DNA of 64,000 bases from CAZICM01 sp964537685 (GTDB lineage: Bacteria; Myxococcota_A; Polyangia; Polyangiales; Polyangiaceae). Below the pieces are notes generated by a model. That model ran no database searches. It was not told where the DNA came from and worked only from the letters and a program-made list of their open reading frames with translations. The position numbers were made by a program, and so were the translations under genes. The DNA lies in NCBI GenBank assembly GCA_964537685.1, contig CAZICM010000028.1:1-64000 (forward strand). Reading direction: 5' to 3'. Positions 14,896 to 23,860 of the stretch are shown here, piece after piece. Every line of letters begins with the position of its first letter. Position 1 is the stretch's first letter.

Positions 14896-16695
14896 TTAAA
14901 GGGTTGTGGGATCGGTTTTTGGGGGTGGTGGAGGTGGGGTTGGCGGTGGAGGTGGAGTAACGGGCGGGATGGTGGTTGTGGGCGGGATGGCGGGTGCTGT
15001 TGCGGGCGGCGATGAAGGATTTGAGCCGCTTGGGCTTGGAGAAGGAGGAGGCACGCTGCCCGGGGCTGTTGGTATGGCTGGAGGAGGGATTTGTCCTGGC
15101 GCGGGCGCCTGAGCCTTCCACGATTCGCGTTCCTCGAAGCAGGCATGACGGGCTTTGTCGCACACTTCGAGGTCTTTTTTATAGGTCTCGACGATTTTCT
15201 TCTGCTCATCGCGCTCTTTGATGAGGGCTTCTTTTTCCTGCTGCCATGCGGCTTCGAGCCGGGCTTTTTCATCGGCGGCAGTCTTTAGATTCTTCTCGTT
15301 GGTGTCTTCGCAGGCTTTCAGGCGGGCTGCGTAGTGGTTCTGCAGAAGCTCGATTTGCTTGGCGCGTTCGGCGGTCGTCGAGCCTGCTTTTTTGAGCGCA
15401 TCGAGCGCCATCTGGAACTCGCTCTTGTCCTTTTCGCGTTCGGCGCGGCAGGAGGCGGTGGCCTTTTTTTCAAGGGTATGCGAGGCGATGCAAGTATCGA
15501 GCTTGTCGAAGGATTCGGCGCCCTCGCGTTCGGCTTTTTCAAGGGCGCTGACGAGGGCCAAAGATTCGCGTTTCGAATAGATGTAGTAGCCGCCGCCCAC
15601 GGCAATAAGCAACAGGGCGATAGCGGCGAGGCTCACGCGGAAGAGGGCATTTTTTTGGCGCAGGCGCCTTCGTTCTTCGGCGCGGGCGGCTTCGCGTTCG
15701 GGCTCGAGCAGAACATCGAGCTCCGAGGCCAGCTCGCTCATGGTGGGGCGGTCTTTAGGATCGAGCGCGAGCCAGCGTTTGAAGCATTCCTCGAGCATGT
15801 CGCGGGGATTGCCGACGAGCTCCAATAAGACTTTGGGGCCGAGGGGATTTTCGGCGCGGACTTTGTGCGCCGCTTCAATTTGCTCGGCGGTTTCGGCGTT
15901 GTTGCCCGGGAAGTATTCGGGGCCAGAAAGCGCCATCAGCAGCGTGGTGGCCAGGCCGTAGGTGTCCATCTTTTCATTGAGCACTGCAGTGCCGGGCTTG
16001 CCCGCGAGATAGGCGATTTGTTCAGGCGACGCATAGAGCAGCGTGCCGGCGACAAAGGTAGCTTCACGTTCGGCCGCTACGCCGAGATCGAGCAGGACGG
16101 GATGTACGCGGCCTCCGAAAATAGCGAGATAGATATTGTCCGGCTTGATATCCTGATGGCGCAATCCGGCGAGATGCAGCGCTTCGAGTCCGCGCGCTAC
16201 GGGAACGAAAATATCGTAAGCCTCGCGAATGCTGAGCGGGCCGCGTTTCAGGCGCTCCTCAAGGGTTTCGCCTTCATACACAGGCATCGTGAACCACACA
16301 TAGTCGGGGCCTGTGCCGTGATCTTTAAGCTGTACGACATTGGGGTGGCCGACCGTCGCGAGCATGACGAGCTCGCGTTCGACATTGCGGCCCTCGTACA
16401 CGGTACTGGGAAGAATCTTGAGCGCGACCTGATGTTCGGGAACATCGATGCGCTGAGCGACATAGACTTTTCCAAACGCGCCTTCGCCCAGCAGCGTGGT
16501 CAGAATATAGTTGTCATCGATGATGTCGCCGCGCCCTGGAAGCGGCACCGCAGGGGCTTTGGAAAACGAGCTTTTGCGTTCACCTTCGCCTGGCTGATTC
16601 GAGACTCGGTCCGGGGCTTGACTTTCATCCTTCACCGTGACGGCGAAAGCTTGGAGCAGCGTGGAGCGAATATTGGGAAGCTTGTCTTCGGCCAC
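14896..16695 (-). CDS. Membrane-anchored Ser/Thr protein kinase (Hanks type)
   Basis: The kinase domain has every core motif: glycine loop GEGAFGKV, VALKIL with the ATP lysine, HQDIKPDN catalytic loop (HQD in place of HRD), LLDLGVA for DFG, and YASPEQ for APE. A single transmembrane helix (SLAAIALLLIAVGGGYYIYS) follows, then a ~150-residue coiled coil with several Cys, and a long Pro/Ser-rich tail. The outside part is probably the sensor. The frame reaches a TTG at 16755; I prefer the GTG at 16695, giving 599 residues, because the extra N-terminus is not kinase-like. It is divergent from the UspA gene. Confidence 0.9.
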   Translation of the reverse strand: MAEDKLPNIRSTLLQAFAVTVKDESQAPDRVSNQPGEGERKSSFSKAPAVPLPGRGDIIDDNYILTTLLGEGAFGKVYVAQRIDVPEHQVALKILPSTVYEGRNVERELVMLATVGHPNVVQLKDHGTGPDYVWFTMPVYEGETLEERLKRGPLSIREAYDIFVPVARGLEALHLAGLRHQDIKPDNIYLAIFGGRVHPVLLDLGVAAEREATFVAGTLLYASPEQIAYLAGKPGTAVLNEKMDTYGLATTLLMALSGPEYFPGNNAETAEQIEAAHKVRAENPLGPKVLLELVGNPRDMLEECFKRWLALDPKDRPTMSELASELDVLLEPEREAARAEERRRLRQKNALFRVSLAAIALLLIAVGGGYYIYSKRESLALVSALEKAEREGAESFDKLDTCIASHTLEKKATASCRAEREKDKSEFQMALDALKKAGSTTAERAKQIELLQNHYAARLKACEDTNEKNLKTAADEKARLEAAWQQEKEALIKERDEQKKIVETYKKDLEVCDKARHACFEERESWKAQAPAPGQIPPPAIPTAPGSVPPPSPSPSGSNPSSPPATAPAIPPTTTIPPVTPPPPPTPPPPPPKTDPTTL

Positions 16696-16837
16696 GGAGC
16701 GATCGTAACCGAAGGCGGGGCCTGTACCGAATAAGCCGCGCGCACAAACGCACAAAATCGGCGGACGGTGTCTTCAATGTGGCTGTTGAAATTCCCACTC
16801 TTTCGCCGCGGGCTTCGATTCGCTACAAAGGAGCGCT

Positions 16838-17272
16838 ATGGCAGAACAATCGAATGTGATTCTGGTGGCCATCGATTTTGAGAAGGCTTCGATGAAGGCG
16901 CTGGACGTGGCAAAAGAGCTTGCTTCGAAGCTGGGCGCTGAAGTCATGCTTGCCCATGTGTATCAGGTGCCGATGTTTACTTATCCGGGGCTGGAGCCGG
17001 CGCTGTTGCCCACGTTTTCGGCCGAAATTGGGGATGCCGTGAAGAAGGCGATGAGTGAACTAAAAGAGCAGACAGGCATTTCTAAGGCCGTCCTGAGAGA
17101 AGGCGAGCCCGCGAGTGAACTATTGGCCATCGCCGATGAAGTTTCGGCGAGCATGATTGTGATGGGGACGCATGGCCGGAAGGGGATTTCACATTTGTTG
17201 CTGGGAAGCGTGGCGGAGCGCGTCGTGCGCCAAAGCAAAGTGCCCGTACTCACGATCCGGTGTTCGGATTGA
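16838..17272 (+). CDS. Universal stress protein (UspA family)
   Basis: A 144-residue single-domain Usp. It opens with NVILVAIDFEKAS, and the C-terminal nucleotide-binding signature GTHGRKGISHLLLGS fits G-2x-G-9x-G-S, so it should bind ATP. AAAGGAG lies just upstream of the ATG. It starts a plus-strand run through the phosphatidyltransferase gene and the DUF4349 gene, although the gap to the next gene is 42 bp. Cytoplasmic stress and redox survival roles are usual in the family. Confidence 0.95.
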   Translation: MAEQSNVILVAIDFEKASMKALDVAKELASKLGAEVMLAHVYQVPMFTYPGLEPALLPTFSAEIGDAVKKAMSELKEQTGISKAVLREGEPASELLAIADEVSASMIVMGTHGRKGISHLLLGSVAERVVRQSKVPVLTIRCSD

Positions 17273-17314
17273 TGATTTTTTATTTGCCGGCATGAGCGGG
17301 AAAGCTGTTGAACG

Positions 17315-17887
17315 ATGAAGCTTCCGCGTCTGCATGCCCGTGATTTGCTGCTTCCGCCAAACATCCTGAGTTTGCTTCGGCTGCCTTTGGCCGTGCTGTT
17401 TCCTTTTGTGGTTGGCGATGCGGTGCAATCCTTTGCCGTTCTGTGCGCGGCCGGATTGACCGACGTGTTCGATGGCTGGCTGGCGCGGCGAAACAATCAA
17501 GTGACGGCGATCGGTGCAATCGTCGATCCGGTGGCGGACAAGGCATTTGCGATAACGGTGGTGGTCACGCTGGTGCTGCATCAGCGCATTCCCGCGTGGG
17601 GAATAGCCGCGCTGACGACGCGCGAAATACTGGAGCTGCCGCTTTTGCTTTGGGTGTTCGCGGTGCGGCACGGCCCAAAGAGAAATCCAGCGCGCGAAGA
17701 GCCTGAAGTGATTGCTCGGGCGAATGTGCCCGGGAAGCTCGCGACGGTATTTCAATTTTGCGCGGTCTTAAGTGCGATTGCATTGCCGGCCATATTGAAT
17801 GTATTGCTCGGGATAGCGGCGGCGGCGGGGGCGATGGCTGGAATTGCCTATTGGATACGCGCGCTCAGTCAGCAAAAAAATGAGTAG
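17315..17887 (+). CDS. CDP-alcohol phosphatidyltransferase
   Basis: A 190-residue membrane enzyme with the family signature D-x2-D-G-x2-A-R-x8-G-x3-D-x3-D: DVFDGWLARR followed by GAIVDPVADK. It transfers a phosphatidyl group from CDP-diacylglycerol to an alcohol such as glycerol-3-phosphate or inositol. The region before the motif (PNILSLLRLPLAVLFPF) is the usual PgsA-like opening. At least four hydrophobic segments are visible. The alcohol cannot be fixed from sequence; a PgsA-like role is most likely. The 3' end overlaps the DUF4349 gene by 8 bp if that gene starts at 17880. Confidence 0.9.
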   Translation: MKLPRLHARDLLLPPNILSLLRLPLAVLFPFVVGDAVQSFAVLCAAGLTDVFDGWLARRNNQVTAIGAIVDPVADKAFAITVVVTLVLHQRIPAWGIAALTTREILELPLLLWVFAVRHGPKRNPAREEPEVIARANVPGKLATVFQFCAVLSAIALPAILNVLLGIAAAAGAMAGIAYWIRALSQQKNE

Positions 17888-18806
17888 TCTGCGGATTGCC
17901 ATGACGCGAACCGATCGATTTGCATGGGTGATGTGGCTATGCGGACTGTTGCTGATGCTATCCGGCTGCAGCGCGGCGATGGAGAAGACCGGTGCGGCTC
18001 CTGCGATGAGCCCCGCCGAAGGTATGGCGTATCCAGGTGCGCAGCCTATGCCCGCGCCTCCCGCGGATATGGCGGACAACGATGCGGACGGGATGTTTAC
18101 AGAACGCGAAGAGGCGCCGATGCGGCCGGAAGGTCTTGTGCTGAACGGCATGGCCGGCGCGCCTCCGCCTCCCCCTCCGCCCCCGCCCGTCACCACTCCG
18201 GCACCGGCCCCTCAAGGCGGCGAAACAGCGCAGCCCAAGCCTAAAGTAGCTCAAGCTTCGGCGTCCACGCGCGGACCGATTTTGATCTACACCGCGCAGA
18301 TCACCATGGCGGTCTTCGAGGTACAGGCCGCGCTTGCGCAGATTGAAGAATTGGCCAAGGAGCTTGGAGGGTTTTTGGCGCGCCGCGATGACAACGCGAT
18401 CACCATTCGCGTGCCGGCGGCTCTCTTTGATACGGCGATCCGGCGCATCGAGAAGACGGGCGACATGCTGACCCGCAATGTCGTGGCGCAGGATGTGACC
18501 GAAGAATTTCGCGATTTAGAGCTCCGGATTCGCAATGCGAGGGCGGTGCGCGATCGCTTGGAACAGTTGCTGGCCAAGGCCACGAAGGTGGAAGAGAGCG
18601 TGATGGTGGAGCGCGAACTGGAGCGGGTATCCGGTGAACTGGAGCGTATGGAGGGCCGCTTAAAATTCCTCAAAGACCGGGCGGCCTATTCGACGATTAC
18701 GGTGACTTATCAGCCCAAGCGTCGTGAGGAGCTGACGCAGACGCCTTTCCGGCTGCCTGTGTATTGGCTGAATGAGCTTGGGCTTTCGAGGCTTCTCAGC
18801 CTGTGA
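17880..18806 (+). CDS. DUF4349 lipoprotein
   Basis: A 308-residue lipoprotein. The signal sequence ends L-S-G-C, and a Pro-rich linker covers about residues 45-125. The DUF4349 domain follows: ILIYTAQITMAVFEVQAALAQIEELAKELGG, then the RNVVAQDVTEEFRDLELRIRN coiled-coil segment. No C-terminal membrane helix is seen, unlike many family members (the end is LNELGLSRLLSL). Two starts are possible: 17880, overlapping the upstream gene, or ATG 17901. DUF4349 function is unknown; it is an envelope protein. Confidence 0.87.
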   Translation: MSSLRIAMTRTDRFAWVMWLCGLLLMLSGCSAAMEKTGAAPAMSPAEGMAYPGAQPMPAPPADMADNDADGMFTEREEAPMRPEGLVLNGMAGAPPPPPPPPPVTTPAPAPQGGETAQPKPKVAQASASTRGPILIYTAQITMAVFEVQAALAQIEELAKELGGFLARRDDNAITIRVPAALFDTAIRRIEKTGDMLTRNVVAQDVTEEFRDLELRIRNARAVRDRLEQLLAKATKVEESVMVERELERVSGELERMEGRLKFLKDRAAYSTITVTYQPKRREELTQTPFRLPVYWLNELGLSRLLSL

Positions 18807-18820
18807 TGAGGGAGGCGGAC

Positions 18821-19294
18821 GTGAAGATGCGTTCCATGTTCGGGTTGGCCGTAGTGCTTTCGGCGGTGATGATGCTGGGATGCGGGCGGTCATTTGTGGC
18901 TGCAACACCGCCTGGATTTGTCGAGCTCGATCATCTGTACGAAGGCGATGAATACCGGGCGGCGACAGCGGATGGAGTGGTACTGGGCATTCGCGCCATT
19001 CAAAACGAACCTAAGGGAGATGCAGGGTTTTGGCTGCGCGCGATAGAGAACCGCATGCGCGATATGGGCGGATATGCGCTGCTGGATAAGCGAGAGGTAA
19101 AAAACAGGGGCGGCCTAACGGGCACGCAATTGCGCTTTGGACACGATGAAGGGAAGTCGCCGCATCTGTATTGGATTTCGCTCTTCGTGACCGATGAACG
19201 GGTGTATTTGCTCGAGGCCGGCGGAACAAAAGCCGAGATGACCCGCCTTGAGCCCCAACTGGACTGGTCCGTGAGGAATTTCCTTCAGCGCTAA
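18821..19294 (+). CDS. Small exported lipoprotein, hypothetical
   Basis: A 157-residue protein beginning at GTG 18821, which follows GGAGG at good spacing; upstream starts at 18803 and 18806 overlap the DUF4349 stop. The signal peptide ends M-L-G-C, a lipobox. The mature part (GFVELDHLYEGDEYRAATADG...) has no family I can name but is a compact mixed alpha/beta sequence ending in LEPQLDWSVRNFLQ. It follows the DUF4349 gene closely and precedes two more envelope genes. Confidence 0.75.
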   Translation: MKMRSMFGLAVVLSAVMMLGCGRSFVAATPPGFVELDHLYEGDEYRAATADGVVLGIRAIQNEPKGDAGFWLRAIENRMRDMGGYALLDKREVKNRGGLTGTQLRFGHDEGKSPHLYWISLFVTDERVYLLEAGGTKAEMTRLEPQLDWSVRNFLQR

Positions 19295-19330
19295 GCGGAG
19301 GGAAGAAGACCAGAAGAAGAGATGAGATGA

Positions 19331-20032
19331 ATGGACGCGCTTTCATTTTATTTCCGCGGTCATAAGTGGTTTCGCAGCCTGCGGGTTTCGGTGCTTGGGC
19401 TGTCGCTGAGCCTGGGAACGCTGGGCGCCTCGAATGTGGCGCATGCGCATGGCGGCGGCTCGGCAAAGGTGCCTCAAACGCGCGCTCCCGCGCCTCCCGG
19501 CGATGGAGCTCAAGCAGAAAAGCTTCTTGCGCAAGTTGAGGCCGCATCGCTCGACCCTAAGTACGGAAAAGTAGTCGAAGATGCCGTGCGAAGTTCGGTT
19601 CATGCACTCGAGCGGGCCGCGGGAGCGAGAGCTTCGGGCGACAGTGCGCATGCCCGCATGCTGGATGGCCTAGCGCTTGAATGGGCGGAGACCGCGCGCG
19701 ATCTGCTGAAGGCGGCGAAGGCAGAAGACGAAGCCATGGCGAGCGCGAAGAAAGCCCGGGAACTATCGGTACAAGTGGAGCGGGCGCGGGCTCTGTTGGC
19801 CGAGACCGAGGCGAGGCGGGGAAGAGCCGCGGCCGATTTAAAACAGGCCGAAACCAAGGCGGCGGAGGCTGCCCAGAAGGCATCGGAAGCCGAGCAGCAG
19901 CGTCTCTTGAAATCAAAAAGCGGCGACAAGGTCGACAAGACAGAGAAAAAGAGCGGCCCTGCACCGAAAAAAGATGGTCAGGCAAAGCCCAAGAGCGAAA
20001 AGCCCGCAGCCAAAAAAGGTGCGAAAAAATGA
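19331..20032 (+). CDS. Exported coiled-coil protein, hypothetical
   Basis: A 233-residue protein with a signal peptide (VSVLGLSLSLGTLGASNVAHA, cleaved near residue 39). The mature part is Ala/Glu/Lys-rich and helical from about residue 60 to 190, then ends in a Lys/Pro tail. Its stop overlaps the start of the OmpA-like lipoprotein gene as ATGA, so the two are coupled and likely act together in the periplasm. No named domain; the region before the coiled coil resembles DUF4398-type helical repeats. Confidence 0.72.
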   Translation: MDALSFYFRGHKWFRSLRVSVLGLSLSLGTLGASNVAHAHGGGSAKVPQTRAPAPPGDGAQAEKLLAQVEAASLDPKYGKVVEDAVRSSVHALERAAGARASGDSAHARMLDGLALEWAETARDLLKAAKAEDEAMASAKKARELSVQVERARALLAETEARRGRAAADLKQAETKAAEAAQKASEAEQQRLLKSKSGDKVDKTEKKSGPAPKKDGQAKPKSEKPAAKKGAKK

Positions 20033-21342
20033 GCCTGAATAGGCGCTTTCCCGCGCTCTTTGCCGATGAGCGCGCTGTTCTCCAGTCCTGTATGCACGGT
20101 GCCCGCGGCGCAGCGGCGGCGCTTACGATTTGGGCTCTTTCCGGCTGTACCTCTGTTCCGCCGCCCGATGTGCTCGCGCAAATCGATCGGGTCCGCGTAT
20201 CGCCCGCCCTCACCGAAGCGAAAACGCTGGCACCGGCCGGTTTTGCGCACGCCGAAAAGCTGAGATCCGACGCCAATGCGGCCTTCGCTTCCGGCGATAC
20301 AGCGGGCGCTCAGATTTTGGGTGAACGCGCGATGTCTGCCTATACCCATGCGACGATTCTTTCCCGCATTGCGCGGGCTCAAGCGCTGCTCGGCCAAACC
20401 AAAGACGCACAAGACAAAGCCAAAGAAGAGCTGGCCTCCATCGATGCGGAACAGGTGCGCATCACGGCGGAAGCGGAAGCCCTCGAGCTGCGCGTAAAAG
20501 TCGTTACCGACGCGCAGCCTCCGATCGCTTCCGAGAAAGGCGATCGGGATCGCGAGAAGGCCCGCATGTCCGCGGCGCGCTCGCTTTCCGCGCAGGGACG
20601 CCTTCTATGCGGCGCAGCCCAGCTCTTACTCGCGCAGATGCCCGCCGATGAAAAGCCTCAGAAAAAAACGGCTCCTCCTCCATCGGCACCTGCGGCACCT
20701 GCGGCTTCGGGAGCCTCCGATGACCCGCTGGTCACTGCGGATGAAGCGCTTGCGCCGCCGAGCAAAGAAGCCCTATCCAACAAGCTTTTAGATCTCAACA
20801 ACACCCTCTCAAAACTCGAGAGCGATCTCGCGGCCGGACCTCCTGCGCCTATCGATCAGGCATCGCGCCTAAGAGCGGGATGCCTCTCCGTGCTCACGTC
20901 CATACGAAGAACGAAGACACCCGTGGCCACGGTTCCCGGCGCCGGCGACACCTTGCTTTCAGAGCTTTCTGCTGCGGGAAACTGGGCTCCTTCCCGGGAT
21001 GACCGCGGCGTATTCGTCACCTTGAGGGGCCTGTTCAAAGGCGATGCGCTGCTGCCGGCGGGAGCGGCGAAGCTCACCGAACTCGGGCGGATCGCAGCCG
21101 CGCATCCAAGCTTCCCGGTGCTGGTCGTCATGCATGACGACAAAGAGCCCGGAAAAAAAGACCAAGGCTCCTCGAAGGCGCGATTGTCACTGGCTGCACA
21201 AGCGATTTCGGCTGCATCCGGCGCCGCAAAAATCGACAGCGTATTGATTGGGACAGCGATGCCCGCGGTCGATCCTGAAGGCGCCGATCGCGCCCGCAAC
21301 GCAAGAATCGAAGTTGTTTTCGTCGTGCCGGAAACTTTTTAA
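20029..21342 (+). CDS. DUF4398-like lipoprotein with OmpA-like C-terminus
   Basis: A 437-residue lipoprotein starting at ATG 20029, coupled to the preceding gene (ATGA). The signal peptide ends L-S-G-C. Residues about 50-170 are DUF4398-like helical sequence (AHAEKLRSDANAAFASGD, then a long coiled coil). The last ~110 residues are OmpA-like: GVFVTLRGLFKGDALLPAGAAKLTELGRIAAAHPS, SSKARLSLAAQAISAA, and a RNARIEVVFV end, although the peptidoglycan-binding Asp/Arg set is only partly conserved. It likely links the outer membrane to the cell wall. A longer frame from 19681 is a shadow of the preceding gene. Confidence 0.85.
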   Translation: MSLNRRFPALFADERAVLQSCMHGARGAAAALTIWALSGCTSVPPPDVLAQIDRVRVSPALTEAKTLAPAGFAHAEKLRSDANAAFASGDTAGAQILGERAMSAYTHATILSRIARAQALLGQTKDAQDKAKEELASIDAEQVRITAEAEALELRVKVVTDAQPPIASEKGDRDREKARMSAARSLSAQGRLLCGAAQLLLAQMPADEKPQKKTAPPPSAPAAPAASGASDDPLVTADEALAPPSKEALSNKLLDLNNTLSKLESDLAAGPPAPIDQASRLRAGCLSVLTSIRRTKTPVATVPGAGDTLLSELSAAGNWAPSRDDRGVFVTLRGLFKGDALLPAGAAKLTELGRIAAAHPSFPVLVVMHDDKEPGKKDQGSSKARLSLAAQAISAASGAAKIDSVLIGTAMPAVDPEGADRARNARIEVVFVVPETF

Positions 21343-21411
21343 ATCCGGTGAGATCTGTTCCACCGGCATAAGCTTGAACATCGTGCGTGGGATTGAAGGA
21401 GACATACAGTC

Positions 21412-22272
21412 ATGAATCGCAATGGCCGCCTCGCTTGGTTTGCAGCGTCTGCAATCGTTTTCTCCATTGCGGGATGTGAAGACAAAAAAGCCTCGGCCGA
21501 ACTAAAGGCAGCCTCCGCGGCCTCCAAACTCGTGCCTGTCGTTCAAGAAGACGTGGCTCAAGTCAGGCGCGGATTCCCCGAGGGATCGAAAAAGCTCGGA
21601 GCCGCCCTCGAGGCCGATCCTTCGCAGAATCTTCCTGGATTGCAGCGAGCGATTCAGGGCGCGCGCGCTGCCGTTCACGATTTGGATGTCGCGAAGAGCA
21701 CCTTCTTCTCATTTGCAGACACAGCGGGCGTTGTGCTTCGCAGCGAAGCCGATCCCGATCTGCTCGCGGGCAAATCGGTATTCGCCGCGTTCCCGGACCT
21801 TAAAAAAGCGGCCGATCCAAAGAGCGGCATGGTGGAAGTCTTCGGCGAAATGCAGGAGATGCGCGGCGTTCGCACGGGCCAGGACGCCCAATGGGTTGTC
21901 GCGCATCCCGTCACCGACCCTGCTGGACAGCTCAAAGGCGTCTTTGTGACCGGCTGGTCATTCCGCCGTTTTGCCTACCATCTCGAGGAAACAGCGCGGC
22001 GCGACTTAATCGAGGAAGCCAAGAACAAGAACGAAAAGGCTGTGCCTGTGCTCTATGTCTTTGTGATCAAGGGCAAGAAAGCCTATGGCGCACCTGTAAC
22101 GCCCGACATCAATGCCCAAGCCGTCGAAGGGCTCGACTTAATCGAAAAGACCGCCTCAGGACCCTTTAAAGGAAGCGTCGATATCACGGGCCGCACCTTC
22201 GCCGTGGCCGCCCACCGGATTCCAGAACTCGGGGCCGATGCTGGATTGGTCGTCATTCTATCGGATGTTTAA
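21412..22272 (+). CDS. Exported sensor-like lipoprotein
   Basis: A 286-residue lipoprotein (signal peptide ending S-I-A-G-C; AAGGAG site before the ATG). The mature part from about 80 to 280 looks like a double PAS/Cache-type fold: FFSFADTAGVVLRSEADPDLLAGKSVFAAFPDL, then WVVAHPVTDPAGQLKGVFVTGWSF, and an end with AAHRIPELGADAGLVVILSDV. Such domains bind small ligands outside the cell, but no kinase or methyl-accepting part is attached. Function unknown; a binding partner is likely. Confidence 0.75.
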   Translation: MNRNGRLAWFAASAIVFSIAGCEDKKASAELKAASAASKLVPVVQEDVAQVRRGFPEGSKKLGAALEADPSQNLPGLQRAIQGARAAVHDLDVAKSTFFSFADTAGVVLRSEADPDLLAGKSVFAAFPDLKKAADPKSGMVEVFGEMQEMRGVRTGQDAQWVVAHPVTDPAGQLKGVFVTGWSFRRFAYHLEETARRDLIEEAKNKNEKAVPVLYVFVIKGKKAYGAPVTPDINAQAVEGLDLIEKTASGPFKGSVDITGRTFAVAAHRIPELGADAGLVVILSDV

Positions 22273-22345
22273 GCCGCCCAATAAAAAAACAATGCCCGCC
22301 GCAGCCTTGATACGCGTACTATTTGGCGAATGCTGGTGAGCTTCG

Positions 22346-22612
22346 ATGCCTGCGACGATTGATCAGCTTCTCAAAATTTGCCGCGATGTGATTGCTCCCC
22401 TGGTTCGTGCGGACGGCGGTGAACTGTATGTTGTGGCCGTGGAGCCCGATCAGTTGACGCTGCATTTAGCGGGCGTTTGTTCGGGATGTCCCGGCGTAAC
22501 GCTCACGAAGCGGGGTGTGATTGAGCCGGCCGTTCATGCGGTTGCACCGTCCGCCCGCGTGATTGTGACCAACGGCGCCCGCGTTCCAGAAGGCTCATCG
22601 CTCATCACGTAA
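22346..22612 (+). CDS. NifU C-terminal-domain protein
   Basis: An 88-residue single-domain protein of the NifU C-terminal type. It has VRADGGELYVVAVEPDQLTLHLAGVCSGCPG, with the C-x2-C pair that holds a transient Fe4S4 cluster, then GVIEPAVHAVAP. It probably acts as an iron-sulfur scaffold or carrier (Nfu-like). No other Isc/Suf gene is beside it. It ends before a strong bidirectional terminator. Confidence 0.9.
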   Translation: MPATIDQLLKICRDVIAPLVRADGGELYVVAVEPDQLTLHLAGVCSGCPGVTLTKRGVIEPAVHAVAPSARVIVTNGARVPEGSSLIT

Positions 22613-22649
22613 CGTCGTATTTGGGCGTCGTTTAAAGATAAAGAACCAT

Positions 22650-22691
22650 AAAAAAACCGCCGCAGGCTCTGGGCTTGCAGCGGTTTTTTTA
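22650..22691. terminator. Bidirectional intrinsic terminator
   Basis: An A-run, then ACCGCCGCAGGC, a short loop, GCTTGCAGCGGT and a T-run. The stem pairs with one bulge and is flanked by A/T tracts on both sides, so it should end transcription from both the NifU-like gene (plus) and the exported protein gene (minus), which converge here. Confidence 0.9.
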
Positions 22692-22709
22692 TTCACGGGG
22701 CGTTTCGGC

Positions 22710-23561
22710 CTACTTCTTCTTGCCTGCCTTTTCGACGGGCGCGGGCGGCTCGGGCGCCTTGTCAGGTCCCCGGATGGCCGCTTTCACTTCCGGATCGATT
22801 CCGTCATCAACAACCGGCTTGTTCGCCCTCAAGCTTGAAAGATTGCCAAGCGTCGCCAGATCTTCATACGCAAAAGCCACGGCTGTATCACTGCGCTGAA
22901 TCACGCGAATATGCGAATTGGCGTCTTTCCAATCGACTTCAACAGCATTGCGGCCCTTGTCGTAATCGACATCCAAAACGCGGCCAGGCACGCCATAAGC
23001 TTTCGGCGACACCAGCTTCACAACCGCCTCTTGAAAGTTCTTTCCATAAGGCGAGCTGTCATCGAGCTTAATTTCAGCGATCACCTTCCAGAGCTTGTCC
23101 TGAATAAAGAAGAAGTGCGTCGCCGAACCCTTGCGAGTCAGCGTCAGCAGCGACTCTTTGTTCATGTACGTGTATTCGCCTTTGAGCGGCGTTGAATCGA
23201 TGCCCGTCGGCAGCTTGCCAAAATCGATGCGGCTGCGCCGGAACGCCGACTTGTCTTCTTCAAGCTGAGCGTCCAGCGCCTTCATTTTCACGCCGGGCGC
23301 CGTCTTTTGATACAGCGGCTTGTAGTCCTCATCCAAAACCTTATCGATGGCCGCGGCGACTTGCTTGGGAGACTGTCCCCACGCCACATCCTTAAAAGGA
23401 AGCACAATGGGCTTCTTCGTCATCGGCGGCTCCGCAGCCACAACAGGCGCGGCCGGCGCTTCCTTCTTCTTCTTTTGAGCCAGAGCATCGCCCGGACTCG
23501 CCGCGATCACAAAACCCAAACCCACCGCCACAACCGTTCCCAAAAACCTCATCGCCTTCAT
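22710..23561 (-). CDS. Exported hypothetical protein
   Basis: A 283-residue protein with a Sec signal peptide (FLGTVVAVGLGFVIAASPGDALA, cut near residue 29). A Lys/Pro-rich linker follows, then a globular domain of about 200 residues: VLPFKDVAWGQSPKQVAAAIDKVLD near 52-76, an R-x-IDFG segment, and a SHIRVIQRSDTAVAFAYEDL end. GGAGGAAG precedes the ATG. I do not recognise a named family. The Pro/Lys-rich C-terminus may be disordered. Confidence 0.75.
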   Translation of the reverse strand: MKAMRFLGTVVAVGLGFVIAASPGDALAQKKKKEAPAAPVVAAEPPMTKKPIVLPFKDVAWGQSPKQVAAAIDKVLDEDYKPLYQKTAPGVKMKALDAQLEEDKSAFRRSRIDFGKLPTGIDSTPLKGEYTYMNKESLLTLTRKGSATHFFFIQDKLWKVIAEIKLDDSSPYGKNFQEAVVKLVSPKAYGVPGRVLDVDYDKGRNAVEVDWKDANSHIRVIQRSDTAVAFAYEDLATLGNLSSLRANKPVVDDGIDPEVKAAIRGPDKAPEPPAPVEKAGKKK

Positions 23562-23860
23562 TTGTCTTCCTCCAACCCCTCGTGGGGTGACCGGCCCATG
23601 TCTTCTTCATTCCCGTCGAACAAGCCATGGAACCCATAGGCGGGCGCGCGGACCCTATCATCACATCTAGCGCAGATAAACAAACCTTTCGGGGATTCGC
23701 CGGCTCGCCCGCTCGTTCGTGTTTGCGCCGGCAGGAGCTTGGACGGGGGCTGTTTTGAATCGATGGAGTCAATTTTTTATTTTTTAAGATTTTTTTTAAA
23801 ATTTTTTTGCCCGGTCCGGCCGCCTTGCCAAAGCTATGCTTCTGGGCTGTGCGAATTGTC
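23562..23860. other. Divergent intergenic region with A/T tract
   Basis: About 300 bp between two divergent genes. It contains an unusual run of T and A tracts at about 23768-23810, far more A/T-rich than the surroundings. No clear repeat, RNA gene or terminator stem is seen; the A/T tract may act as an upstream promoter element or a DNA-bending site. Confidence 0.5.

Noticed and set aside
15865..16734. 289-residue frame opposite the Ser/Thr kinase
   Set aside because: The antisense kinase frame has every catalytic motif; the other strand only reflects codon bias.
19681..21342. 553-residue frame starting within the coiled-coil protein gene
   Set aside because: The first ~115 residues are a shadow of the upstream gene; a coupled ATG with a lipobox start lies at 20029.
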